Shown here: one piece after another, positions 1 through 11,721 of the stretch
Position numbering within the stretch: position 1 is the first letter of the stretch
Layout: the number at the start of each line of letters is the position of its first letter
NCBI GenBank assembly: GCA_036426205.1
Contig: CM071570.1
Coordinates: forward strand, 142,530,563 to 142,594,562
DNA from: Ascaphus truei
Taxonomy: Eukaryota; Chordata; Amphibia; Anura; Ascaphidae
DNA length: 64,000 nt
Reading direction: 5' to 3'
Made by a program: the position numbers and the translations under genes
Notes under the pieces: model-generated
Seen by the model: the letters and a program-made list of their open reading frames with translations, nothing else
Told to the model about the DNA's origin: nothing
Databases searched by the model: none

Positions 1-860
1 GACAGGAGAGTCGCCTGCTGGATTGCGGTGTGTTTGTCCGACAGAGGATTACATTGTTCATGGGCTCGGCTGTACCTCTCATCAACCGTGAGTCACTCTA
101 TTTTCAATATCACCAGAGCTCTATTTGAGAGCAAATTGTTAGGAGAGACTATTCATTGTCACGGGTTTAATTGAAGATTAGCCGTTGCCCTATTTATATA
201 CATTCACTCTTCAATCATTATTCAGCAACTTTACTGACTTTCGAGCGCCGGACTGGTGAACTTTTCAAGTTTACCTTATAACCACTTGATTCAAGAAGGG
301 ATTCATGGAAGAACTATGGAATTTCCGTAATTTTCATTGGTGGTCCTATAAATATTCTCACCACTGAACATATATTTCACAAGCCAAGCACTGTACTAAC
401 CAAGATATTTATTTTAGAAAAGAGGCGTCTAAAATGGGATATCTTAACTACTGACAAATATATTTAGGGTCACTACAAGGAACTTTCAAAATAACTATTC
501 AACCCAAAACAAAACAGGGTTACAGGGATTTACCAAATAAGTAAACATAAGAAGGATGTTGATCCAAGGAGAAATCTGATTGTCATTAATTAATTAATTT
601 TCCCCTTATGAGACATCAATGGATAATTTTTTACTGGGTTTTTTGTTTACTTTCAACGATATCAATATACTTTAAATACAAATATATGATGAGTATGTGT
701 TGTCTACATTTAACACCACCAGAATACATCAAACCAAGCTAACTTCTGAAAGGTTATCAACCATATATTCCAGCCTCCTAACCATCAACAACCAAGTAAT
801 ATCACTAAGGGGGATATTACTCTGACAAACCCCACTGACATCGTCAATGCATTACAAATG
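1..860. other. AT-rich sequence, no feature recognised
   Basis: No coding frame, inverted repeat or known repeat end could be supported here. The stretch is AT-rich, with a short ATTA run near 585-598. It may contain old transposon remains that cannot be named by eye. Confidence 0.4.
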
Positions 861-2746
861 ATTACGTTGTGGGGTGTGCCACTAACTTATTAGCGAAACG
901 CAGCAACAAAACCCAAACCATTAATCTTCATCCTGGGAGTATCCCTACAGTCCCACACCCCCTCCCAACACTGCTGCACACAATTTTCATTTGGCCCAGT
1001 ATCTGAAGAGAGAGATTATACAAGCGCTCCTCAAACTAAAACCTAAGCACCAATGTGGACCCGACTTTACTACAATCTAGGTTTCCTACTACTTGGTGCC
1101 CACCAGCCATTGCCAAACCAATTGCGTCCATAGTCCAACTCTATCCTGTCTTGCAGGCCATATCCCTAGACCTGGAAAACTGCCAGAGTTGTCCCAATCT
1201 ACAAAGTGGAGACCAAAACACTGTCTCAAACTACAGGCAATCTCTGCCACTTCTCTCCCAATTCTATCCAAATCATGGAAAAATGTTGTCCACGTCCCCA
1301 ATTAAGCGATTTCTACACCAAGACAAATTTCCATAGCCAATTCCAATCTGATTTTCGCCCCAAACACTCCACCGTACCTCCTACCCTGCTAAAGTTTTGC
1401 AATGAAACCAGTGGTGGAATGGAACGGGGACAACTCACTGGTGCATATTCCAGATTTTGCAAAGGCTTGGACACAGTCGATCATGCTATCCTGCTTAACA
1501 AACTCCAGAGCTCTGGAATAGGGAAACATGCTTTAAACTGGTTTAAGTCCTACCCATCAGGAAGATCCAACATGTGTCCATCTCAGGCTCTAACTCCAAC
1601 CCCCGTGGATATCACCTGTGGTGTCCCGCAGCCGGTTCTGGGCCCCTCTCTTTCTCAGTGTTCATTAATGATCTTCCCACAGCTTGTAAGGAAGCCTCAA
1701 ACACATGTATGCAGATGACACAATCCTATATGCCACCCAGTCATAGCCTCTCTGACCTTCAACCACATACTTCAGTCTGACTTTTTGAGACTCGAAACTG
1801 GATTTCCCAAAACAAACTGTTTTTAAACACTGACAAAGACGTAACAATGGTATTTGGAAGACTAAGACGAAATTTGTAAAGCTCCAGTGACTGAGCTCCT
1901 GATTAAACCAACACTTACACCACCCTAACACCTGTCACTAGTTTTAAATACCTGGGGTTATGGTTTGACTCCCACTTAACATTCGGGATGCACATGATAC
2001 CCTACACCAAGACCTATGCCAAACTAGGGGTACTTTACAGGAACAAATCCCCCTAAGGTCTCCTGGTCAGAAAGCGTATCACCAGCAGATGCTAATGCCA
2101 ATTATTGACTATGGAGACATAGATATCTGGTTCGCTCCTCAACCCACCTTAGCAAACTTGACAACCCTCTACAATTCAATTTGTCGTTTTGTCTCCAATG
2201 CAAACTACACACACATCACTGCGAAATGCTCAAAGAACTAGATTGGTCAACACTAAGAGTCTAGGCGCAAAGTTCACCTTCCTGTCTTGCCTTTAAATTC
2301 TTCATGGGCAAGCTACCCTGCTACCTGAACAAGCTTCTCACCCCTACCACTAGCAGCCCTTATCACTCACCCGAGATCAGACTCCAAAAGACTATTCGAG
2401 TCCAAGGCTCAACAGTATCCGGATGTTCCTCCTTCTCCTTCCGTGCACCCCAAAACTGGAAACCTAATCCAGAGACTCTCACATCCCACCCAGTTTAAGT
2501 TCTTTCAAATCTAGGCTGTCTCACACATTTTACCTGGTCTGTACTGTATTCATCACCTCATAATATATATTTTCTTTAACTGTGCACGCAATGTCTTGTA
2601 TATAATGTATACCCTGTTCATTTATGTAACTGTACTTGTAACCATGTACTATTTGTTTTACTCTGTGCCCAGGACATACTTGAAAACGAGAGGTAACTCT
2701 CAATGTATTACTTCCTGGTAAAATATTTTATAAATAAATAAATAAA
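861..2746 (+). mobile_element. Decayed CR1/L2-group LINE, 3' part
   Basis: Fragments in all three plus frames line up in order as a LINE reverse transcriptase. 'SNYR' and a KIMEK-like stretch (about 1230-1290) are followed by 'DTVDHAILL' and 'GKHALNWFKSY' (about 1470-1555), the 'ITCGVPQ' block (about 1610-1630), and a YADDT-like site (about 1707). A downstream 'KYLG' block follows near 1945. Several frameshifts and stops make it a pseudogene. The tail at 2690-2746 ('tacttcctggtaaaat' followed by TAAA units) is the short A/T-unit 3' end typical of CR1/L2-group elements. The 5' end is truncated, with loose similarity starting near 861. The clade is inferred from motif order; L2, CR1 and Rex1 cannot be separated here. 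Confidence 0.75.
1380..1720 (+). pseudogene. LINE reverse transcriptase core, frameshifted
   Basis: This is the best preserved part of the LINE. Around 1440-1500 it reads as the FAKAFDTVDH block (RT motif A; the catalytic Asp is in 'DTVDH'), then the thumb-side 'LNWFKSY'. Next comes a [14 protein letters not shown] block in which the second Gly is altered. Continuation into 'NDLPTACKEAS' and a YADDT remnant needs a frame change near 1670. No functional product is expected. Confidence 0.7.
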
Positions 2747-3571
2747 CATACTGTAGGTTTAATTCAATGGACATATGTAATTTTTCATCCTGATCTACCA
2801 TGTAACTATGTAACTAGATGTTACGGTTGTTTTGGCCCCCTAGAAAAATATTAAAAATAATACAATCTAAATGTGATAAAGTAGTGCAGTGAAAAAAGCA
2901 CACATGTGACATAATGAGTGAATATAGTGCTCAATGAGTGAAAACGAATGAGCACTCACAATGGGTACAGACGGTGGTTCGTTGGTCAACCAAACTGCAA
3001 TCCCAATTTTCCTCAAGGATGTATATTAGAAAACAACATAGCAGAATAATGTTTATTAAAAACAGATCTGGGAGATATAAAGTATCAAACTCACATGTTC
3101 CCAGTCTTAATGTGCAGTAAGTGTGTTAGGGTACACTTATAACTCACTGGACAATCTGTGTAGCTTCCAGATGCCCGAGTTCCTCTCCTGTCTTGGAACG
3201 AAGACCTCTATCAACCACAAGCCTAAGATCTACTTCGTTGCCAGCGTTGGGGACTTCCACATATGCCTGCGCACGTTTATGGTGTCCCACAGGAGTAAGG
3301 CAAGCTTCTACAGTGTCAAAAAACTGTTCTAGAGACTGTTTCTATAGGCAGCACTGAGGAGATATGTTAGTTTATTTTTTCACTGAATTGGTTATATTTG
3401 TTTGTGTTAATGTGATGCCATTTTCAAGTTTGCAATAATGATAATTATGATGATGGCAGGAGTGGTGGTGGAGAGTAGACAAAGGCAACTCAGTGTCAGT
3501 CTGCTAAATCAGCAATGTAACAGCCACAAAAGCTTAGGTAAGTTTGTCAGATTCTGACTTTTTTCTCACTA
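2747..3571. other. Unannotated interval
   Basis: AT-rich sequence with a few short open frames of 60-70 codons that show no recognisable motif or codon bias. Nothing is supported here. Confidence 0.4.
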
Positions 3572-3904
3572 CAGGCATACCCCGCATTAACATACACAAT
3601 GAATCCAGAGCATGTATGTAAAGCGAAAATTTACTTAAAGTGAAGCACTACTTTTTTTTCCATTTATCGATACATGTACTGTACTGCAATCATCATATAC
3701 GTGCATAACTGATGTAATACATGCATTTGTAACAGGCTCTGTAGTCTCCCCGCTTGCGCATAGCTTCGGTACATGTAGGGAGGCAGTATTGCTGTTCAGG
3801 ACATGCTGACAGGCGCATGCGCGAGCTGCCGTTTGCCTATTGGACGATATGTCCTTACTTGCGAGTGTACTTAAAGTGAGTGTCCTTAAACCGGGGTATT
3901 CCTG
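3572..3904. mobile_element. Tigger/pogo-like MITE
   Basis: A 333-bp element with imperfect terminal inverted repeats. The left end is CAGGCATACCCCG and the right end, on the other strand, is CAGGAATACCCCGG. A TA dinucleotide flanks each side (3570-3571 and 3905-3906). The end sequence and the TA target resemble Tigger/pogo members of the Tc1/mariner superfamily. The element has no open frame and is non-autonomous. Confidence 0.75.
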
Positions 3905-4547
3905 TACACTCTTAGACCATGCAGGCAGCTGTGACAGTGGTTAATCAAGTTAGTCGTTTGCAACAGGGCGAGTGTTTAACAGTGGAAAAAAGAAAAACAA
4001 AAAAATAAAGGAGTATGTTAGCATTACAGATGGAACAGTTGGACATGCATACAACATACAATCCACAAACCACAATCTGTACCAACCTAGATGTGCTGGT
4101 ACATCAAGAGGAAAAGATGAAAAAAGAAAAAAAAATATTTTACAAGAAATACTTATAGATGAAGAATATTCAAGCAATGGAGGATCGAGGGCATCAGTAT
4201 AGAAGAGGATCCCCCCTCATCAGGTCATGGATTGCCACATATTAGAAATATGCCGTCGGGCCTGGCTTCTTGTTTTTTGTTTCCATCTAGTGTGGGGGTT
4301 GTTTTTGTTTGGCTGGTTTGGGGATTTTTATTGTCAGGCATTTGCCATTTTTTGGGGAGGGGGATTTGTTGCAGGGGGCTCATTGCCCTGACTATGGATG
4401 CCGTCACCTAGGATTCGGTGACAACAATGTATTTCAGCTACCCCTTGAGTGCAATTTTGGCTACCTAAATCCTTCTTCAGACAGCCTAGATAGCCCCAAT
4501 GATACTCAATCAGTTATTTTTAACCAGTCAACTGATTTTGTGTGTAT

Positions 4548-4552
4548 ATTTA

Positions 4553-4589
<37 letters not shown>

Positions 4590-4592
4590 GTG
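4548..4592. repeat. TG/TA microsatellite
   Basis: A run of alternating TG units followed by TA units, lying directly at the left edge of the fold-back element. Confidence 0.9.
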
Positions 4593-5110
4593 CAAATATA
4601 ACTGTATGCTCATCTGCATGTCACAGGCAGGTCTGCAACCCCGCCTTTCCCCATCATCACCCAGCATACAGCACTTCCACTGCAGCAAGGGTTTCTTGGA
4701 AATGACATGTAATTGAGCACACAGTGTCACTTTTTGCCTCAATAACCATTTTTAACATGGTTCCCTATAGGCTTAAGCTTGCTGCATGGTCACCTCTTTG
4801 AGCACAGCCAGGTTAAGGTGCATACCCAGAAAACCACCCACAAGCAGCGTGTTTCGACCGTTTGATGGGTCTCCTAGTGTGGGGTTGATTTTACTGGGAA
4901 TGCAAGAGAGGCCATGCACAAGCTTAAGCCTATAGGGACCATGTTAAAAATGGTTATTGAGGCAAAAAGTGAACACTGTGTGTCATTTGCATGTCATTTC
5001 CCAGAATCCCTTGCTGCAGTGAAGTGCTGTATGCTTGATGAGGGGGAAAGGCGGGGTTGCAGACCTGTCCTGTGAATCAGGCAGATGAGCATACAGTTTA
5101 TATTGGCATA
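4590..5110. mobile_element. Fold-back element with long inverted arms
   Basis: Two inverted arms of about 190-200 bp (left about 4590-4790, right about 4912-5110) enclose about 120 bp. The left arm carries 'aactgtatgctcatctgc', mirrored at the right end. Both arms share the 'cagcacttccactgcagcaaggg' region and the 'cctcaataaccatttt' region in inverted form. The central loop holds a hammerhead-like motif on the minus strand. No protein is encoded. Pieces of the same family recur at 6107-6346, 45001-45075, 57424-57532 and 58816-58850. Confidence 0.8.
4837..4883 (-). ncRNA. Degenerate hammerhead ribozyme motif
   Basis: Read on the minus strand, stem I (CCCACA/TGTGGG) and stem II (GACC/GGTC) followed by GAAAC are kept. 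The CTGATGA core is corrupted by a change and an insertion, and the helix III palindrome is lost. It is a decayed copy of the better motif at 6231-6275, so activity is not expected. Confidence 0.6.
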
Positions 5111-5165
5111 TTTCTTTCCTGTTGAGGGTTTTTGGTCACTTTTTTTACTCCATAACTTAACTCAG

Positions 5166-5242
5166 TATATATATATATATTATATATATTTGCTATATTA
5201 TATATATTATATATATTATATATATATCATATATATATATAG
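5166..5242. repeat. TA-rich microsatellite
   Basis: Imperfect TA and TATAT runs directly after the fold-back element. Confidence 0.85.
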
Positions 5243-5462
5243 CATTGTTCGACAAATCCCCCAAAAATCTACTCGCCCAACCAAAAAATCTACTCGCCAC
5301 CTAGCCCGCCCCGCCTAACCCCGCCCCAATCCCGCCCCAACCCTGGTCTTAAAAAAATAAATATATAAAAAAAATACATTTAATAAATTCCTAGTCAGAA
5401 CAATATTCGTTTTTGACATAAATGTATTTATTGTATTACATTATCTACAATTAGTCCTTGTT

Positions 5463-5464
<2 letters not shown>

Positions 5465-5522
<58 letters not shown>

Positions 5523-5529
5523 TGTGGTG

Positions 5530-5602
<73 letters not shown>
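5465..5602. repeat. TG microsatellite
   Basis: About 140 bp of TG dinucleotides with a few GG or TTG interruptions. Open frames here are artefacts of the repeat. Confidence 0.95.
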
Positions 5603-5605
<3 letters not shown>

Positions 5606-5919
5606 GTCGGATCTGAAATAAAAGCCAGGTGTGAAATCCTAGTTTCCTGAACCCCCTTAACCAGTGTCTGGACGTCCCACTCTCACCATATCATACAGCA
5701 TGCAATCCGCCTGGGATCTACCTGATACCGCAGTCCCTCAATGCCAGGTACCCTCATTCACCAAGTTATATTCAATGGAGGGGATGTGCTCCCTGCCTGT
5801 CTTCTGGGTTAGGGGGGGTTCCGATGTCTTCCGTATAAGCGGAGTCAGATCTGGAAGAAAGCAGTATAGGTTATTTCGGTATAGTATAGGGGCAGTTAAG
5901 ATATATATGGGGTAAATAA

Positions 5920-6085
5920 AAGATCCAGAAAAAGAGTGAGAACAGACACAGGGAGAGAGGGAGGAGGGGGTGGACGAGAGAGAGAGAGAGTAGAGATAGA
6001 GTTTTTGTCGATATATATCGAGATAGAGATAGAGTTCTTTTCCTAGCGTCAGAGGAGAGCAGAAGGAGAGAGGGGGTTGTGAGAG
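5920..6085. repeat. GA-rich low-complexity tract
   Basis: Purine-rich GA and GATA-like units with no coding content. Confidence 0.75.
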
Positions 6086-6106
6086 AGAGTGATTAGGGGT
6101 TAGATA

Positions 6107-6346
6107 TGAGCACACAGTGTCACTTTTTGCCTCAATAACCATTTTTAACATGGTTCCCTATAGGCTTAAGCTTGCTGCATGGTCACAGCTTTGAGCACAG
6201 CCAAGGTTAAGGTGCATACCCAGAAAACCACCCACAGACAGCTGTTTCGACCTTGATGGGTCTCATCAGTGTGGGGTTGATTCTACTAGGAATCTAACGG
6301 AATCTAATGGTTATTGAGGCAAAAAGTGACACTGTGTGCTCATTTG
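6107..6346. mobile_element. Shorter copy of the fold-back element
   Basis: Inverted arms of about 40-50 bp ('cacacagtgtcactttttgc' with its mirror near 6310-6345) surround a loop that matches the centre of the 4590-5110 element. The outer parts of the arms seen in that copy are missing. The loop holds the best-preserved hammerhead motif in the window. Confidence 0.75.
6231..6275 (-). ncRNA. Type-I hammerhead ribozyme motif, canonical core
   Basis: On the minus strand, 5' to 3': stem I CCCACA, core CTGATGA, stem II GACC with a loop and GGTC, then GAAA, the self-complementary ACAGCTGT region, GTC, and stem I TGTGGG. All invariant core bases of the hammerhead fold are present, with complete pairing of stems I and II. 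The predicted cut follows the C of GTC, between minus-strand positions 6237 and 6236. The palindromic helix III resembles the minimal hammerheads of Penelope-like retroelements and newt satellite 2, which are thought to work as dimers. Motif and pairing are seen in the sequence; self-cleavage is inferred. Confidence 0.8.
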
Positions 6347-6352
6347 CATGTC

Positions 6353-6422
6353 GGGAGAGGGAGAGAGGGAGAGAGGGAGAGAGGGAGAGAGGGGGAGAGG
6401 GGGAGAGGGGGAGAGGGAGAGA
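6353..6422. repeat. GAGAGG minisatellite
   Basis: Tandem gagagg/gagaggga units immediately after the fold-back copy. Confidence 0.95.
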
Positions 6423-6799
6423 GCTGATTGTAATGACCTTTTAAACTTAACTATGCACTATGATAATGAACACAGATGGCTAATTATATTATTCTTAGTG
6501 ACTAAATATAAAAAAACAGTGACATTGTGATGGTGATGGAAACTATTGTGGCTATATGGTATTGTGAAAAAAGTAAATAAAATTATAAAAACAATAATAA
6601 AAACGAATATGTATATTACAGAAAATGGCATGTAATATTCATGTGAGACAATCTCTAAATGTCCACTGTTCATGAGTATGATTCATGGATAATGATCTAC
6701 AACCCAAGATTGGGTAAACCTTAATGTTGGTCTTTTTGGATCCTGGCAGCCTTTTCTTTGGGCTCAACAACCTCCCAGAAAGCATCTAATAGAGAAAAA

Positions 6800-7130
6800 A
6801 AAAAAAAAAAAACGCTCCCGAGCCTAGTGTAAAATGGTTTTAATAACACAAACTTAGACAATTTAAAACTTACAATGTGCCATTGAATAAAAAGCGTTGT
6901 ATGAGCAAGCTCATGCTCCAACACGAACTGCCAGACCGCCGTCAGTATGTTCTGTCGTGAAGTATCTCTTTTTAGAATTCACTGCTGCTGGTGTCACTGG
7001 ACTTCCTCTCTTCATCTCTGGCTTCAGCAATGCCAGGCACTTGCTCGCTCAACCACCGTAGCTTGCCGTCACCACGTGACCCTACGCATTTCTTCCGACA
7101 CAGCGGATTTCATCAGGGGATAGACTGCAC
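6800..7130 (-). mobile_element. Penelope-type tail with hammerhead
   Basis: On the minus strand a hammerhead motif (7080-7119) is followed about 270-300 nt downstream by an end reading 'acactaggctcgggagcg' and then a T-run (6790-6825). Similar ends ('cactagg..gggcgcttttttc') follow the hammerheads at 41.4, 34.5 and 55.4 kb. This suggests one family of PLE pseudo-LTR fragments or non-autonomous derivatives. No open frame is present. Confidence 0.55.
7080..7119 (-). ncRNA. Type-I hammerhead ribozyme motif
   Basis: Minus strand: stem I CCC/GGG, intact CTGATGA, a stem II built on TCCG/CGGA, intact GAAA, then ATGCGTA and the stem I partner. The predicted cleavage triplet is GTA, allowed by the NUH rule. 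Stem I is short and the helix III stretch is only nearly self-complementary, so it is weaker than the 6231 copy. Confidence 0.65.
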
Positions 7131-8296
7131 TTGTAATTGCTTAGTATAAATAGTCCCACAGACAAATCATATAGAATCATGTTGATTACTGAATAAAGTA
7201 ATCTGTGTTCAACCATTAAGTTGATTTTGCATAACGTTTGGCATAGTAGATCACGATAAATAAAATTGTATATAACTGTATGATATTAGAAAAAATTATC
7301 TCAGTGACGAAAATATTAGTATGATGAAATAGATTACAACGTGAATATTTAGCAAATATATATGAAAATGACAAATACATATGACAACCAATAATAATGA
7401 ACAAATATATATATTGACACATTTTGTATTAGATGTTATCAACACAAATCAAAAATGTGTGTGAACAACATCCAGTAAATACATATACATAATTATTTTG
7501 TGAATCTGTAGAAATACAATAGCCTATTGATATGTCAGAAACTGAAATGAATGAAAGATTAATAATATAATAAAAAGGCTTGTTTGAATGGAATAAAAAA
7601 GACAGCAAAAGATTAATAGAAAACTAAATGCCTAAAATACACACTTATGAAACATTAGTAACACTACTAGGACCATTTTGAAAATATCTTATATTATTGT
7701 ATTTGTATATATGTACATGTATATGTACATGTATATGTACATATATCCAAAGAATGACCTAGGCGCAAAACATGTGGAGAGAAAAAAGAGAAGGGAGGAA
7801 AAAAAAAATATCATAGGGTAGTATGTCCAACCACAGATACCAGAATTAGGTAAGATATGCACTTACAGTGAGGTAGATCTATATAAGCCTTTCGTCCACC
7901 CCTGGGACCTTGAACACAGCTTGAAGATGTATATACCAAAGGGAAGGGGATCTCCCACACACTGACCAGTGCAGCAACTGGATCCTCTGAGTGGTTGTAT
8001 GTTAACCTGGACAGATGACTCCCGTCTCAGGGAAAACACCCCATTGGGGAAATAGGGAGAAAAACACAATATAGTGTAAAATCGTTTAATATAAAAATAA
8101 GTAAAAATACTCTCTAGGTATTGCACTCACATGCTGAGAGATATAATCGCGCCTTTGAGAGTATCAAGCTTGAGTCTCTCACACTCAGTCCTCTGGAGTC
8201 TGTATACCGGCGTCCACATACAGTCACTTCCGCGTTCCGTCGTGTGATAAAGTGACTGTGATAAATATTAGGTGTATCTGTACATGCACAATATTG
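7131..8296. other. AT-rich interval with weak repeat-tail similarity
   Basis: A 12-bp ATGTACATGTAT-type repeat occupies about 7703-7747. Near 8060-8140 a minus-strand stretch 'attttacactatat' resembles the Penelope-type 3' ends seen elsewhere. No coding region is supported. Confidence 0.4.
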
Positions 8297-8298
8297 TA

Positions 8299-8360
<62 letters not shown>

Positions 8361-8362
8361 GA
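8297..8362. repeat. TG/TA/CA microsatellite
   Basis: TG, then TA, then CA dinucleotides form a perfect self-complementary run. Open frames across it are artefacts. Confidence 0.95.
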
Positions 8363-9177
8363 TGGGGAATGTCAACCCCAGAATTACATAACTCGACAAC
8401 TCATACATAATGCATGTGTGGATATAATTATAATCTGTTGTTCCAAATTGGAACAGTAGTAAGAAAGAGAGAGAACAAACTTCGAGAACAAATTGACCTG
8501 GGCTAGATGGAAACCCTCTAAATATTGGTGGATCAATCAACCACCTCATTGTGTCACTACTAGAAATGAATTAAAGTGATATATGTGTGAAATTATTTGA
8601 GCTGCTTTGGACATACTAGGATTTCTCCCTGTATTGCAATTAGAGGACTGAGATGTGTTGCAGATGAGTAATCACTAGAGATACATTCTCTCTAATACGC
8701 CTATGTTCTAGCTCCGTTTGTGAGTGTGATTATTTATTATTTCAAGTTTGGGAAAAAACATTTTACAGTTTTAAACTATGGGGCACGCACTTCCCTTTTT
8801 TTCTTTTTTAACAGATTTATGTGGATGCAGGTTATCCTACACTCTCATATTGTTTATACTATCTCCATAGCTGTCATATCTTGTTCTACTGTTACTATCT
8901 ATTGTGTAGTGTACTGTACCTACTGCTTTATCACTAATATTACTGGTCTATTCAGTGTAAAGTATTGTCTCTCTCTCTCCCCTTTCCCCCATTCCTCTCC
9001 TCTCCTCTTCTCTCCTCTTCACAAATGTATACATACACACACTTACATCACTAACATTCAGGGATTATTTAACACCTCAAGACATACATTGCTTAGTTCA
9101 CAAGGGGGGGGGTTAGGTTTCAGTCACAGATAACATTCTTATATGCACTGTTTTTAAGTTAAACCTTGCTTCATTTA

Positions 9178-9308
9178 ATGTACCATCGCCGGAAGAAGAG
9201 ATCAGAGATCTCGAAAGCTTGCACAAATAAAAGCATTTTGTTAGCCACAGCATGGTATCATCTATTCATTTTTGATTATTAAAGCTCGGCTAACATGGTA
9301 CATATACC
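9178..9308 (+). repeat. Dispersed repeat with hammerhead-like hairpin
   Basis: About 130 bp is closely repeated at 55530-55665, including 'gaagaagagatca', 'cgaaagct', 'gcacaaataaaagcat' and 'ggctaacatggta'. The start reads as a degenerate hammerhead half: GAAGA core side, a self-complementary AGATC/GATCT stem, then CGAAA. The CT of the core is lost here, so no activity is expected. Confidence 0.65.
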
Positions 9309-10600
9309 TCTACATCGGCAGGACGGCCTCGTGGCAGGGGCAGTAAGATGCTAGCCATGGTATGAATCTTTAACTGTAGTGGTTTATTAAACACTAAACA
9401 ATTAAACACTGGGTGAGCTGTCCCTTTAAGAAAACCAAATAATAAAAATAAACACCTATTTCCATTAGGGAAACTAACTAGACTTCACTCCAGTCCTTTC
9501 TAGTTGCAGCTGGCCAACTATAGTGGTTCCCAGCTTAAAACATGCCCCTGCATATGCACCAAACAGGAACAGTCTTAAGCACGTCAATATAAAGTCTTTC
9601 TTATCTGTTAGTCCATTAGAGCAGACATCCCTGCATCAGCACAGCCTAGTGTCCTTCCATCCTAGGGGAACTCGGCCCCACATGAGCACAGATAAACTCT
9701 CCTCTGTCCCCTTCCCTGAGGGAAAACAGCCAAACTCTCTTTATCACTTCCCGCATGGCAGCTTCCTATGTCTATTTTAAAAGACTTCCTTGTTCATTCA
9801 GACCAGGCTGATTAGCTTCACCTGAGGGTAGCTTATCCAAGTGAAATTAACTCCATGTATGCTGGAAAGTCCCATAGCTACTAGCTCTCTAGTCCATAAG
9901 GACAGTGACTTTCACATATCCTCCCCCTCAATTCATTCCTACTGGGGTGAGCGACCAGTGCACAATTACTGTGCACCAACCGAAGATGTCCTCTCTTTTC
10001 AAATATACTTTTCAAGTAGGAAGGTGGTTTCCCTGGAGGGGATAGCAAACAGTGCACAGCTTGTTGGAGTAGAAGGTTGAAAAAAATGATGACGGTGGCT
10101 GGATCCAAAAGTTGATTAAAAGATTTATTTATTGCAAGGGCATACACCAAACACTAAAGCCTTGTGAGAGGAACCTCTGACGTGTTTCGGGCTGGTTCAA
10201 TAGTCCGTGTGTTACGAATGTGCAGTTACTGCTGTGGACATTGGCGTCTGACATCATAGCCACGTGATCGTGGTAGTCAGACGGGGAATTCCAGCACCGA
10301 AGAGGTGATTATACTGCCGGAGCAGCACCCGACCGAGCAGAGCAAAAGAACTCCAGGCAAGGAGGATTCCAAGCAGCGAGGGAGCCAGCTGATCTGTACA
10401 TTGATTGTCTGTGAGGTGACACACACCCACACTGCCTGATTTTATCAGCTATGTTGTAAGTAGCCAATTTGCTACTTCTATATAAAGTTGCCATTTCATA
10501 CTTCACTATTGTGGCCCTTTTTTCATTCTCTTTAAGATCAAAGAAAATTGGGACTTGGTTACTACCCCGAACACCTTCCGTGACACATTGTGTATTATTT
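9309..10600. other. Unclassified repeat-like sequence
   Basis: No coding frame is supported. At 10160-10200 the minus strand carries a degenerate hammerhead-like tail (CCCGAAACACGTC) without a CTGANGA core. This hints at another decayed Penelope-type pseudo-LTR. Confidence 0.35.
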
Positions 10601-10915
10601 TATTAATTACTGATATTTTTATCTGCACCCGCTATTCATTTAGTTTGTTTTATATATGTTAAACTGAGTGTGAGGTTAGGAATTCTGAGGCAGCATTTAA
10701 TTATCTGTATTTAATTACTTATTTTGATATCGTTGCGTATCCATTCTTTACATATATATGTGTAACTCATGCCTTATTCCCATTCATTTCATATTATATG
10801 ATATCCCATTCATTTCAATGTAACCCACCACTTATTCCCCTAAAAACTTCAGGTGGCTAGAAAATATTTTTCAAGTGCATGCATTAACTGTATGGAATGC
10901 ATGTGCAGTATAGGT

Positions 10916-11720
10916 ATTGCCAATTGAATGAATGCATTGAGTCTTTGGGAGATCGTGTCTCATGGTATGTTGATTGTTTTCTTAAGGCGCTCGTTAAACA
11001 GTTGCCGTCTCACATTCGTGATAGTGGTGATTTACTCAACCACATCGGGGGTCTAAAGTGGAAGCATAATGTTGTATTGGTAATGCTCCATGTTACATCC
11101 TGTTATATCCCATGAGCAGGGTTTGGTAGCTGCTCGCTACTATCTAACACGGTCTGATATAGCACCTGCACATATCACATTCATATTAGATTCAATTCAC
11201 TTTCTTCTCACATACAATTTCTTTTTGTTTGATGGGGTTCATTATTTCCAAACCCGTGGAACGGCAATGTGGACTAGTTGTACCCCATCCTACGCCAATC
11301 TCTTCATGGGATGGTGGGAGTCGTTCCACGTGTTTGGAGATATGAACAAGTACAGGGAGCATATTTTATTTTACAAACGGTACATAGATGATCTTCTTAT
11401 TTGGGAAGGCGACATCTCCACTCTTCTAGAATTAATTGATTCTCTCAATCACAATGGTTATAATCTTTCTTTCACACACACTTATCACTTACATCACATA
11501 CACTACTTAGACCTTTGCTTATACATTGACACTGCACTTCACATTCAGACCACTTTATTTCGCAAACGTAATTCACGGAACACTTTTCTCAGAGCGAGCA
11601 GTTGCCATCCTAATGCCCTGTTCAGGGGATACCCAAAGGACAATTTATGAGGGCACGATGCAACTGTTCTAGCGAGGTGGACTTTAGAATTCAATCAAAA
11701 GAACTATATCAACGCTTCCT
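10916..11720 (+). pseudogene. PLE reverse transcriptase fragment
   Basis: The first piece (10916-11105) contains a 'VDCFLKALVKQLP' block typical of the PLE RT N-terminal region, then changes frame into 11090-11650. That second piece has the family block 'CTPSYANLFMGWWE' and the catalytic YIDD box (nt about 11381-11392, in 'FYKRYIDDLLIW'), followed by 'HYLDL'. A stop ends the frame at 11650, but similarity continues in another frame up to the insertion at 11721. Frameshifts and stops make it non-functional. Confidence 0.85.
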
Positions 11721-11721
11721 A

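Noticed and set aside
5465..5650. Open frame of Cys-Val repeats
   Set aside because: Translation of a TG microsatellite.
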